From positions 4,150,537 through 4,214,536 of the forward strand of contig JAKCOZ010000011.1 in NCBI GenBank assembly GCA_022605955.1: DNA of 64,000 nt, written 5' to 3'. Below the pieces are notes generated by a model. That model saw only the letters and a program-made list of their open reading frames with translations, searched no databases and had not been told where the DNA came from. Shown piece after piece: positions 60,001-64,000 of this stretch. Each line of letters starts with the position of its first letter. The stretch's first letter is position 1. Source of the DNA: Rallus limicola (lineage: Eukaryota; Chordata; Aves; Gruiformes; Rallidae). A program made the position numbers and the translations under genes.

Positions 60001-62867
60001 AGCGAACTCTAATATGAATCATTGCTGTGGTTCAGGGGAGTTAAGATTTTAATAGTCTTGAGGAGACTACAGGATGAGTGTAAGGAAAGGCTGAGTGATA
60101 TGGGACTGTTCAGCCTAGAGAAGAGAAGACTAAGGGAAGACCTTAATGTTTATCAATATCTTAAGCATGGGATGCAGGGGGAAATGGCCAGCCCCTTTTC
60201 AGTGTCTGTGGGGGCAGGACAAGGGGCAATGGCTGCAAGTTGGAGCACAGGAAGTTCTGCACCAATCTGGGGAAGAACTTTTACCTAGTGAGGGTGAGGG
60301 AGCCCTGGGCCAGGCTGCCCAGGGGGTGTGGAGTCTCCTTCTCTGGAGAGATTCCAGCCCCATCTGGACACCGACCTGTGCAATATGAGCTAGGGAGCTG
60401 CTTTGGCAGGGGGGTTGAACCTGGTGATCTCTTGAGGTTCCTTCTAACCCCTACGATTCTATGATTCAGGGAAGGTTTTTGCTTTGATCTAGCTGCTGTC
60501 TGGGCTACGTTGGGTTGGGCCTTTAAAAGCCACCAGCATTATGGTAGGACTGTGTTGTGATGGTGCTGTATGAAGTATTTCTTCTATAATAATTTAAAAA
60601 AAGGGTTTCTTCCATCATTGCCTATGTTACGTAGGTATAAGTTGGGGATATTCAACTCTGAGCTCTGAATGTGTTCTCCTTAGGTCCTTCAAGAGAGTTA
60701 TTTCCAAAGGTACTTCTCTGCTGCTGGTTGTTGTCAGTGTGTCAGGAGGCAGGGGTCTTGACTGTAATGCCTTCATGTGAACCCTCTCTGTTACACAGAG
60801 GTGCTTTGCTTGGGGAAGGCTCTAAGGAATATGGCCACCTCTACGTCTCCACAGAGGATGTGAGAGTCAGCGTCACTATTCAGAGATTGCAGAAGTCATC
60901 CCCACCTATTGGAGGAACTTTCCGCATCCGCTTGGCCAATACAGTGATATCAGGTAAGAGAGGACCTTGGGTTTCCCTTGCAGGAAGCCAAGTGATGAAG
61001 AGATAATACTGAACCTTGGAAACACTCAGGGTACAGGCTGGCAGGTTTAAACCCGTTGTGACAGTTGCTAGACCTTTGCATCCGATGTCCTTCAAGACAG
61101 GAGCTAAGGATTTACAGGCAAGACAGTATTTCTAGGTGTTAGGTATGGGTTGTTCCAAAACACATACAGCCACTATGAAATATTTGCCTTAATGTTAAAG
61201 AACTTTAGATCAGGTCCCAAACTGAGATTTTGCACCCCAAACTTTCATTATGATGATGTTTTCCCAGCACATGTACATCTGGTCGTCTTGTGTTACAAGA
61301 CCTTTGCAGGGTACCAGGAAATTCATGCTCTTCTAGGATAACCAGGATTTGTAATTGGTTTGCAGATACCACAAAAGTTTTTGTGCATATAATAGCTTGA
61401 TTTGAAGTAGCCCCCTTTAGATGTGTGCAGGGTTTTCTTGTGTTTGGTTTAAATACTCAGAGGCTTAGAGTGAAAGTGAGCAGGTTAATCTGAGCAAGGC
61501 CAAAGATCTGAGGCCCTCAATACAAGAAAGATGTAGAACTGTTGGAGAGGGTTCAGAGGAGGCCACCAAGATGCTCAGAGGGCTGGAGCAGCCCCCCTAT
61601 GAGGAGAGGCTGAGGGAGCCGGGCTGGTTCAGCCTGGAGAAGAGAAGGCTGCGGGGGGGCCTCATTGCAGCCTGCCCGTCCCTGAAGGGAGCAAAGGAAC
61701 AGGAGGGGAATCAACTTTTTAAAAGGGTAGACAAGGGGAAATGGATTAAAACTAAAGGAAAGAAGGTTTAAATTAGGTATTAGGGGGAAGTTTTTTACAG
61801 AGCGAGTGGTGAGGGGGTGGGTGCCCCATCCCTGGGGGTGTTGAAGGCCAGGTTGGATGGGGCCTTGGGCAACCTTGTGTAGCTCCAGGCCTGGAGGTTG
61901 GTGTCCCTGCCTGTGTCAGGGGGGTTGGAACTCTGTGATCCTTGGGGTCCCTTCCAACTCATGCCATTCTATGATAAAGTTCTGGACTGAGGAACTGGTG
62001 ACTCAGTTATTAACTAAAATAATAAAATAGTTAAACACAGCCTTAGAAATATCTGTGGAATAACTCATCTCTCCATGTTGTCACTTATGGTTTTCCTACA
62101 ATGGCTGAAGGGCATCTCAATAGTGCCCTGCTTCAAATATCATCTTTTTTAGAAAGGTCCTCCTCTCCAATTGCCTTGTTCCCAGGTCTTTTGCTTTCCT
62201 CTATAAATTTATAAAATGGTTTAGAGAGATATCTTATATTTGATGATGGGTATTTATGTGAAAAGAAATAAAATATAATTTGTATTTGTCTGGGATTGAA
62301 GTCTACAAAGTCATCCTTTGAGGCAGACTATCCCTGTACTCCTCTCATCTAGCAAGCTTCTGTCCTTTCAAATATTTTGAAGGAACATGACTTGCACACT
62401 GAAATTTCACATTTCCCAAAAATGTAGGCTGCATGTAAAGAAAAGTGTTGCATACACAAAATTCCTATTGGCCCCAACTGGAGAGACGTTTCTGGTCTTA
62501 CAGGCTACTAAACTGTGCAGATGTCTTGTTATTTGGGATGCAATCAATTTCCCTTTGCTGCTTTTTGGCATTTGAGTCACAACAGCCTCATACTAATGAT
62601 GAAACACACTGCTTTTTTAGGAGCAAGTAGATTTGCCCTCCTAGGGATGAGGCTACTCACTTACTTCTAATGTCTTTTGCAGATGTTTCAGTGCACATCT
62701 CCTCCCACCACCTCCGTAAGCTTTTGCAGGACAACGTAGATAACTCTACAGCCCTGTATTTCAACACTAGCGACTTCATCGTGACCAAAGACTCAAACTC
62801 ATGCTATGAAAGCATCTGGACACTGACTTGGAAAACAAAAACAGGAGACTTGCCAATTGTTATCAAT
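25166..62867 (+). CDS. PKHD1: PKHD1 (fibrocystin/polyductin), 5' part, 23 coding exons (exons 2-24), incomplete at 3' end
   Basis: Spliced gene on the + strand. The exons join in frame to 870 codons without a stop and follow human fibrocystin from its start Met to about residue 864, as I recall the human protein. Phases agree throughout, and many exon lengths (52, 78, 58, 79, 75, 65, 40, 71, 102, 96, 115, 90, 143, 139, 185 nt) equal the human ones I remember. Fibrocystin is a ciliary/apical single-pass receptor-like protein; human loss causes autosomal recessive polycystic kidney disease. Seen here: signal peptide, three IPT/TIG segments, PA14 domain and at least 13 N-glycosylation sequons. 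PKHD1L1 shares this architecture, but exon-by-exon identity favours PKHD1. The remaining four fifths of the protein, including the membrane segment, lie downstream. The first non-coding exon is not certain. Confidence 0.96.
26320..26397 (+). CDS. PKHD1: PKHD1 exon 3: end of signal peptide, start of first IPT/TIG domain
   Basis: Residues 18-43. The acceptor is TTTTTGCAG and the donor GATG|GTGAGC; 78 nt, the human length. The peptide runs from the hydrophobic end of the signal sequence into the [20 protein letters not shown] signature, where the 'P..GS.AGGT' turn and first beta strands of an IPT/TIG immunoglobulin-like fold are plain. It matches human 'IEPEEGSLAGGTWITV' closely. Confidence 0.95.
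26835..26872. repeat. Tandem duplication of a 19-bp unit
   Basis: GGGAGGTGGTTCCAGAGCC occurs twice head to tail without mismatch, in intron 3. Confidence 0.95.
27864..28008 (+). CDS. PKHD1: PKHD1 exon 4: first IPT/TIG domain, middle
   Basis: Residues 44-92, acceptor ATTACCCAG, donor ACAAG|GTACGA. This is one of the less conserved exons: only the second half ([12 protein letters not shown], then IRCRTR) aligns easily with human 'VPCDVFPVFLDL' and 'VTCRTR'. The two cysteines are kept and probably pair within the domain. At 145 nt it is two codons shorter than human, with the same entry and exit phase. Confidence 0.9.
28209..28625 (-). mobile_element. CR1, group A, with internal repeat
   Basis: Antisense, starts TCATACAATCATAGAATGTG. 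The block CCACCACCCTCAGAG...GAAGAA occurs twice (about 28391 and 28519), so it is either an internal duplication or two overlapping insertions. Confidence 0.85.
29041..29077. repeat. Perfect AT-rich inverted repeat, 16-bp arms, 5-nt loop
   Basis: Left arm TTAATACTAATGAATA (29041-29056), loop GCAAT, right arm exactly complementary (29062-29077). Within intron 4, about 260 bp before exon 5. Confidence 0.9.
29337..29436 (+). CDS. PKHD1: PKHD1 exon 5: end of first IPT/TIG domain
   Basis: Residues 92-125, acceptor CCACCTAG, donor TTCAAG|GTAACC. The peptide [18 protein letters not shown] matches the last strands of the human domain ('EGLYFLEAHFGG'), and a new sequon N113-L-T follows. The exon is 100 nt, three codons shorter than the human exon as recalled, and ends in phase 0 like it. 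Confidence 0.92.
29658..30512 (-). mobile_element. CR1, group B, split by a solo LTR
   Basis: Antisense CR1 in two blocks, 29658-29716 and 30142-30512. Joining them restores the usual CCAACCCCCCTGCCAAAGC order with CCCCT counted once. Confidence 0.92.
29717..30141 (+). mobile_element. Solo LTR of an endogenous retrovirus, nested in a CR1
   Basis: 425 bp from TGTCCTGG to ACCACCACA (TG...CA ends), flanked on both sides by the same 5 bases CCCCT (29712-29716 and 30142-30146). A TATA box (TATATAAA, 29840-29847) marks the promoter region. CR1 sequence resumes exactly after the duplication. No internal retroviral genes, so this is the remnant left by LTR-LTR recombination. The TGTCCTGGTTT start resembles LTRs common in neoavian birds. 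It lies in intron 5, in gene orientation. Confidence 0.9.
30903..31259 (+). mobile_element. CR1 fragment, group C
   Basis: Ends CAGTCTCTGATTCTATGG. Confidence 0.92.
31919..32200 (-). mobile_element. CR1 fragment, group C
   Basis: Antisense, from AATCATAGAATGGCATGGG to TCCCCTCCTGTTCCTGCC. Confidence 0.92.
34114..34171 (+). CDS. PKHD1: PKHD1 exon 6: start of second IPT/TIG segment
   Basis: Residues 126-145, acceptor TCTTTGCAG, donor CCCAG|GTACAG, 58 nt as in human. [20 protein letters not shown] aligns with human 'AQTPIVHQVYPPSGVPG'; the 'P..SG.PG' turn opens the second IPT/TIG unit. It follows a 4.7-kb intron, the largest within the coding part of this window. Confidence 0.95.
35550..35628 (+). 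CDS. PKHD1: PKHD1 exon 7: second IPT/TIG segment
   Basis: Residues 145-171, acceptor TTTAAACAG, donor GATGG|GTAATT, 79 nt as in human. The peptide contains [19 protein letters not shown] and aligns with human 'NLIHVYGWIITGRLETFDF'. No cysteine and no sequon. Confidence 0.95.
36274..36850 (-). mobile_element. CR1, group A, extending into ORF2
   Basis: Antisense, AGAATCATACAATGGCTAGG onward. It reaches further 5' than most copies here (GCAGTACTCCAGGTGGGGTC at 36769-36788). Confidence 0.9.
37813..38187 (+). mobile_element. CR1, group D, internally deleted
   Basis: The segment between GGTGGGCACTGGTC and CCCACCCCTGGATG is missing compared with 22883-23393. Ends TTGTGATTCTGTGA. About 550 bp before exon 8. 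Confidence 0.92.
38739..38813 (+). CDS. PKHD1: PKHD1 exon 8: second IPT/TIG segment
   Basis: Residues 171-196, acceptor TTCTCCTAG, donor ACCAT|GTAAGG, 75 nt as in human. [20 protein letters not shown] aligns with human '[20 protein letters not shown]'; the cysteine is kept. Entry and exit phases are equal and the length is a multiple of three, so skipping would keep the frame. Oppositely oriented group D CR1 copies lie about 550 bp upstream and 190 bp downstream. Confidence 0.94.
39002..39386 (-). mobile_element. CR1 3' part, group D, attached to the 490-bp insert
   Basis: Antisense, from GAATCACAAGGCTGG to GCTGCTCCTCACAGGATT, then straight into the insert. Keeps an open ORF2 C-terminal remnant on the - strand (39061-39354). 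About 190 bp after exon 8. Confidence 0.92.
39387..39877 (-). mobile_element. Inverted copy of the 490-bp insert, joined to a CR1 3' end
   Basis: Reverse complement of 8991-9480 with few differences (two in the last 180 bases by eye), including the A-run and the AATCCTGTGA junction into CR1. Homology stops about 4 bases beyond the insert's other end (shared CTGA), so the 5' CR1 part present at 8886-8990 is missing here. This fits a CR1-driven copy of the chimera, cut short at its 5' end. It lies in intron 8. Confidence 0.8.
40441..40505 (+). CDS. PKHD1: PKHD1 exon 9: second IPT/TIG segment
   Basis: Residues 196-218, acceptor TTTCTCCACAG, donor CATAG|GTTGGT, 65 nt as in human. [20 protein letters not shown] aligns with human '[20 protein letters not shown]'. 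The codon split over the exon 8/9 border reads Met, where human has Cys (CYPI), so one cysteine of this unit is absent here. The donor GTTGGT is weaker than its neighbours. Confidence 0.95.
40842..41138 (+). mobile_element. CR1 fragment, group E
   Basis: Ends ATCCTTATGGGTCAGGATAT; sense counterpart of the copy at 11188. Confidence 0.88.
41499..42009 (+). mobile_element. CR1, group B, with a 22-bp tandem duplication
   Basis: Starts with the block at 41499-41520 repeated exactly at 41521-41542 (core GTCCAGTTCTGGGCTCCCT) and ends CCTATGATTCTAAGA. Confidence 0.92.
42311..42350 (+). CDS. PKHD1: PKHD1 exon 10: end of second IPT/TIG segment
   Basis: Residues 218-231, acceptor TCTCCTCCAG, donor GGGAA|GTGAGT, 40 nt as in human. 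The peptide [14 protein letters not shown] is almost the human GSQNVSFSVFNKGK and keeps the sequon N221-V-S. It is the shortest exon in the window. Confidence 0.95.
42919..42989 (+). CDS. PKHD1: PKHD1 exon 11: linker between second and third IPT/TIG domains
   Basis: Residues 231-255, acceptor CTCTTGCAG, donor CATTCAG|GTATGG, 71 nt as in human. [20 protein letters not shown] is very close to human '[20 protein letters not shown]', making this one of the best conserved segments here. The intron in front is only about 570 bp. Confidence 0.97.
43920..44006 (+). mobile_element. Short CR1 3' tail, group B
   Basis: GTCCTAAGGAACCTGCTTTG to ATTCTGTGATTCTGTGA. Confidence 0.88.
44264..44569 (+). mobile_element. 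CR1 fragment, group A
   Basis: From GATAAGAAAGCTGGGAAAG to AACGCATTCTATG. Confidence 0.9.
44735..44799 (+). mobile_element. Short CR1 3' tail, group E
   Basis: GAGGAGTTGGACTTGATGAT to CTCTGACTCTATGG. Confidence 0.8.
45088..45189 (+). CDS. PKHD1: PKHD1 exon 12: third IPT/TIG domain, N-terminal half
   Basis: Residues 255-289, acceptor TTCCTCTGTAG, donor GCTGCAG|GTAAGA, 102 nt as in human. [20 protein letters not shown] (260-279) is a textbook IPT/TIG opening and aligns with human '[20 protein letters not shown]'. Confidence 0.97.
45421..45482 (-). mobile_element. Short CR1 3' tail, group C
   Basis: Antisense, TAGAATCATAGAATGGTCTG to GAGTTCCAACCCCCC. 91 bp before exon 13. Confidence 0.88.
45574..45669 (+). 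CDS. PKHD1: PKHD1 exon 13: third IPT/TIG domain, C-terminal half
   Basis: Residues 289-321, acceptor CTCCTGCCAG, donor CCAG|GTATGG, 96 nt as in human. [19 protein letters not shown] aligns with human 'IPCDIRHVSPRKIECTTRA'; both cysteines of the unit are kept. The exon is hemmed in by transposons: an antisense CR1 piece ends about 90 bp before it and a longer antisense CR1 starts about 10 bp after it. Confidence 0.97.
45679..46106 (-). mobile_element. CR1 fragment, group C, abutting the exon 13 donor
   Basis: Antisense, begins TCATAGAATCATAGAATGGC only 10 bases after the exon end. Closely similar to the sense copy at 6671. Confidence 0.93.
46261..46689 (+). mobile_element. CR1 fragment, group A-like
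   Basis: Contains GGAGACAGGCTGGGAGAGTT and ends CATTCCATGATTCTATAAC. More diverged than most. Confidence 0.85.
47208..47343 (+). CDS. PKHD1: PKHD1 exon 14: start of PA14 domain
   Basis: Residues 321-366, acceptor AACTTTCTAG, donor [20 protein letters not shown] opens the PA14 domain and [13 protein letters not shown] follows, with sequon N350. At 136 nt it is two codons shorter than the human exon as recalled; the gap falls in the variable stretch after FEVW. PA14 is a beta-barrel module often linked to carbohydrate or ligand binding; the ligand in fibrocystin is unknown. Confidence 0.96.
48201..48315 (+). CDS. PKHD1: PKHD1 exon 15: PA14 domain core
   Basis: Residues 366-404, acceptor CTGCTTAG, donor CATAAG|GTATTT, 115 nt as I infer for human. 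[20 protein letters not shown] (369-388) is the most typical PA14 motif and nearly equals human '[20 protein letters not shown]'; the sequon N380-Y-T is kept. Phase-0 exit. Confidence 0.97.
48798..49280 (-). mobile_element. CR1, group B
   Basis: Antisense, TCATAGAATCATAGAATCAC to CAGGGAGCCCAGAACTG. Ends about 237 bp before exon 16. Confidence 0.93.
49517..49792 (+). CDS. PKHD1: PKHD1 exon 16: PA14 domain, C-terminal half
   Basis: Residues 405-496, acceptor CTGGTCACAG, donor GTGCAG|GTCAGT; 276 nt, the largest exon here and one codon shorter than human. After a variable Trp-rich part (W417, W421, W425, sequon N426-E-S) come [12 protein letters not shown] and [15 protein letters not shown], the closing strands of PA14, matching human 'YYLEAEHHGIAP' and '[15 protein letters not shown]'. 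It ends with ALQLPEVQ (human 'AQRLPEVQ'). Confidence 0.97.
50145..50752 (+). mobile_element. CR1, group D, longest 5' extent
   Basis: Starts near AATATGAGCCAGCAGTGTGG and ends TTGTGATTCTGTGTG. Open ORF2 C-terminal remnant at 50390-50653. Confidence 0.93.
50798..51404 (+). mobile_element. Older solo LTR of an endogenous retrovirus
   Basis: About 607 bp from TGTCCTGGTTTTGGCTG to GGGGTTAAACCACGACA, a start and end pair typical of an abundant avian ERV LTR family. Flanks CTGAT and TTGGT differ by two transitions and may be a decayed 5-bp target duplication. An AT/TG microsatellite interrupts the middle. No coding remnant. It lies in intron 16 right after a CR1. Confidence 0.8.
51021..51110. repeat. 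AT/TG microsatellite inside an old LTR
   Basis: (AT)n, then (TG)n, then further AT-rich runs. It interrupts the LTR at 50798-51404 and probably grew after that insertion. Confidence 0.9.
51765..51854 (+). CDS. PKHD1: PKHD1 exon 17: region after PA14
   Basis: Residues 497-526, acceptor GCTTGCCAG, donor CACCAG|GTAGGC, 90 nt as in human, phase 0 on both sides. [20 protein letters not shown] then IPTNATAHQ aligns with human 'LNVSGRGNFFLTWDNV' and 'IPANATAHQ'. Sequons at N511 and N521. No named domain here. Confidence 0.96.
52567..52660 (+). CDS. PKHD1: PKHD1 exon 18: region after PA14
   Basis: Residues 527-558, acceptor with a T-run ending TTTAAG, donor [28 protein letters not shown] and then [10 protein letters not shown] align with human 'IQTTIEELLAVKCKLEP' and 'ILLRLGFERG'. 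At 94 nt it is one codon longer than human as recalled, with the same phases. Confidence 0.95.
52955..53308 (-). mobile_element. CR1 fragment, group D
   Basis: Antisense, AGAATCACAGAATCACAAGG to GCCTCCTCTTCTCC, with a short foreign stretch at about 53253-53285. Confidence 0.9.
54701..54717. repeat. Poly-T run (T17) in intron 18
   Basis: Homopolymer run; a second T17 at 54943-54959 forms the pyrimidine tract of the exon 19 acceptor. Confidence 0.9.
54968..55110 (+). CDS. PKHD1: PKHD1 exon 19: extracellular region
   Basis: Residues 558-605, 143 nt as in human, donor ACCCAT|GTAAGT (perfect consensus). [18 protein letters not shown] and [10 protein letters not shown] (V from exon 20) align with human '[18 protein letters not shown]' and 'YRLDQYTHL'. 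The acceptor's pyrimidine tract is a T17 homopolymer (54943-54959) eight bases before the exon. Confidence 0.95.
55829..55959 (+). CDS. PKHD1: PKHD1 exon 20: extracellular region
   Basis: Residues 606-649, acceptor CAATTTTGCAG, donor [31 protein letters not shown] aligns with human '[20 protein letters not shown]'. A following [11 protein letters not shown] keeps the human cysteine. Sequons N626-I-S and N643-E-T. 131 nt, one codon more than human, same phases. Confidence 0.95.
56791..57225 (-). mobile_element. CR1 fragment, group B
   Basis: Antisense, CACAGAATCACAGAACTGTA onward; ends about 60 bp before exon 21. Confidence 0.92.
57289..57473 (+). CDS. PKHD1: PKHD1 exon 21: extracellular region
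   Basis: Residues 649-711, acceptor TATCTTCCAG, donor [38 protein letters not shown] and [14 protein letters not shown] align with human 'WQFDCTDLWETCVRCF', 'VLVHQINLLPL' and 'FYVDEIIIADTNVT'. 185 nt, three codons longer than human. Where human has a third cysteine (CVRCF) this protein has CVNLS, gaining sequon N663 and losing the cysteine. A CR1 ends about 60 bp upstream. Confidence 0.95.
57852..57990 (+). CDS. PKHD1: PKHD1 exon 22: extracellular region
   Basis: Residues 711-757, acceptor TTTTCTTTTAG, donor CTAAG|GTAGGG, 139 nt as in human. [20 protein letters not shown] and [13 protein letters not shown] align with human '[20 protein letters not shown]' and 'AGCGTELPLITAR'. Sequon N739-V-S. 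The intron before it is short (378 bp). Confidence 0.96.
58266..58362 (+). mobile_element. CR1 3' tail, group C
   Basis: CCAGGCCTGGAGGTTGGTGG to TGTGCTTCTAGGATTC. Confidence 0.88.
60062..60467 (+). mobile_element. CR1 fragment, group B
   Basis: Ends CCTACGATTCTATGATTC. Confidence 0.92.
60799..60953 (+). CDS. PKHD1: PKHD1 exon 23: extracellular region, longer than human
   Basis: Residues 757-809, acceptor TGTTACACAG, donor ATCAG|GTAAGA. The end [19 protein letters not shown] aligns tightly with human 'TSPPLGGHFRIQLPNTVIS'. The first two thirds ([20 protein letters not shown] and on) align only loosely. The exon is 155 nt, nine codons longer than human as recalled, with the phases preserved, so the extra residues lie in a tolerant loop. 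Confidence 0.94.
61511..61975 (+). mobile_element. CR1 fragment, group C
   Basis: Starts AGGCCCTCAATACAAGAAAG and ends ATGCCATTCTATGAT; a short internal deletion removes part of the usual GGAAGGGGCTGCCC block. Confidence 0.92.
62683..62867 (+). CDS. PKHD1: PKHD1 exon 24: extracellular region, last exon in window
   Basis: Residues 809-870, acceptor [30 protein letters not shown] and [18 protein letters not shown] align with human '[20 protein letters not shown]' and 'CYEHVWTLSWSTQIGDLP'. Sequons N829-S-T and N836-T-S. The donor AAT|GTACAG is modest; I chose it because it gives 185 nt and phase 0 as in human. Reading on would hit TAA within three codons. The next exon is outside the window. 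Confidence 0.94.
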
Positions 62868-63062
62868 GTACAGTAACTTCTTTTACTAAGACCCACTTCG
62901 AACCCCATTCAATGCCTTTGGCCTTGGCTGATTTATTCTCCTGGCATTAGATTTTATGCAGATACCTGTGGGAAATTAAGCTAAGTGTTTTCCTGTCAGG
63001 GGGAGATAGCAGCTTAATAAAATTCCAGATTTGATGGTTGGTTGCAGTTACAGGAGGAGAAA

Positions 63063-63472
63063 TTCACAGAATCACAGAATTGTAGAGGTTATTGGTAGGG
63101 GTCTCAAAAGATCGAGTCCAATCCCCTGCCAAAGCAGGGTCCCTAGGACATATCACACAGATTGGTATCCAGATGTGTCTAGGGTATCTCTAGAGAAGGA
63201 GACTCCACACCCCCCTGGGCAGCCTGTCCCAGGGCTCCCTCACCCTCACTGGGAAGAAGTTCTTCCCCACATTGGGGGGGAACTCCCTGTGCTCCAACTT
63301 GAGGCCATCGCCCCTTGTCCTGTTCCCACAAACACTGAGAAGAGGCTGCCCATTTCCCCTGTGTCCCACCCTTCAGCTATTGACACCCATTGATCAGATC
63401 CCCTCTCAGGCTTCTTTTCTCCAGGCTGAACAGTCCAAGGTCACTTAGGCTTTCCTTGTAGGGGAAATTACA
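63063..63472 (-). mobile_element. CR1 fragment, group B
   Basis: Antisense, TTCACAGAATCACAGAATTG onward; last repeat in the window, in intron 24. Confidence 0.92.
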
Positions 63473-64000
63473 TCTTCAGAGTCTGTGCCTCAAAGTGGGG
63501 AGACTAGAATGTTTTCTGTGCTTTGCTGCATTTCTGCAGAATAAAGGGACTTCTATAATGAAGTGAAAGATGATTATAATAAAATGAATACTTTAGTACA
63601 GGTTTGTGGCATCATTTATGGGACAAGGTCTTTTTCTGAGAACTAATCTGTATGGGTTTGTATCTCATTCTCCTAAGTCTCCTAAATTGAAGGTTGAGCT
63701 CACTCCTATCCAGAGATTTAAATATTGATTCAAGTAGAAGGACCTTCTTTGAATAAGGACGCAGACTGAGCTGCTTCCTTCCCCAAAAGACAAAGTATTT
63801 CTTTATATTTGTAGCTTCTAAAAGTGTAAAATTATTTTTGATGAAGCGATGAGTTGTCATGCACAAGACATTGGCCTGGATGGTGAATAAACCTTGAGCT
63901 ACATCATCAGCTATAGCACAGGCCCTTGCTCCACATGAAGTCATGTCTTTGAGAAGTAGATGTTCAAAGCTTGTTCCATGCCTGATTCCAAATGGTATTA

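Larger units (their letters stand above)
55111..64000 (+). other. Introns 19-24 of PKHD1
   Basis: Introns 55111-55828 (none), 55960-57288 (one CR1), 57474-57851 (none), 57991-60798 (two CR1; 58363-60061 repeat-free), 60954-62682 (one CR1) and 62868 onward (one CR1). The window ends inside intron 24. Confidence 0.85.

Noticed and set aside
25166..62867. PKHD1L1 (fibrocystin-L) as the identity of the gene
   Set aside because: It has the same domain order, but exon lengths, phases and peptides such as [16 protein letters not shown] and [10 protein letters not shown] follow PKHD1 exon by exon.
62865..62880. Stop codon TAA shortly after exon 24 as a true C-terminus
   Set aside because: GTACAG at 62868 is a usable donor at the position expected from human, and a stop here would remove four fifths of the protein.

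Overview
The window is a piece of a bird genome carrying the 5' part of PKHD1 (fibrocystin/polyductin) on the + strand. The bird assignment rests on about 40 truncated CR1 LINE copies with the avian-type 3' end (short ATTCTATG/ATTCTGTG tandem after 'GGTCCCTTCCAACC') and on two solo LTRs starting TGTCCTGG. By my own boundaries CR1 covers about 13-14 kb, roughly a fifth of the window. That is high for a bird and recalls CR1-rich lineages such as woodpeckers and their relatives, but the species call is only inference.

Layout. Positions 1-25005 are 5' flank and/or a long first intron: CR1 copies, a long polypyrimidine tract (about 14221-14396), and one small CpG-dense patch (about 6180-6540) with a TATA-like element, a perfect CRE and a good 5' splice site, which is a candidate promoter/first exon. 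From 25166 to 62867 there are 23 coding exons, numbered 2-24 by comparison with human PKHD1. All have GT-AG borders, consistent phases and no stop codon, and together they give 870 codons. Positions 62868-64000 are the start of intron 24; the rest of this roughly 4000-residue protein lies beyond the window.

Protein. The exons encode a signal peptide (exons 2-3), three IPT/TIG-type segments (about residues 22-125, 128-231, 255-320), a PA14 domain (about 322-490) and the glycosylated extracellular region that follows (497-870). Fibrocystin is a large single-pass membrane protein of primary cilia and apical membranes in kidney and bile-duct epithelium. Its C-terminal membrane segment is not in this window.

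Repeats. I sort the CR1 copies into five sequence groups by their 3' ends. A: '...GATGGCCTTTGAAGGTCCC'. B: '...CTCTGGAGGTCCCTTCC' with 'GGGTGTGGAGTCTCC'. C: '...CCTTGGGGTCCCTTCC'. D: '...TCTTTTCCAACCTTGTG' with 'CCCTGGCAGAGTTGTGG'. E: '...ATCCTTATGGGTC'. Group B-D copies keep broken reading frames of the CR1 ORF2 C-terminus. A 490-bp non-CR1 segment sits inside a group D CR1 at 8991-9480. A near-identical inverted copy, still joined to a CR1 3' end, lies at 39002-39877. A 425-bp solo LTR (29717-30141) is nested inside a CR1 with a perfect 5-bp target duplication. I see no second gene, tRNA, rRNA or CRISPR array.
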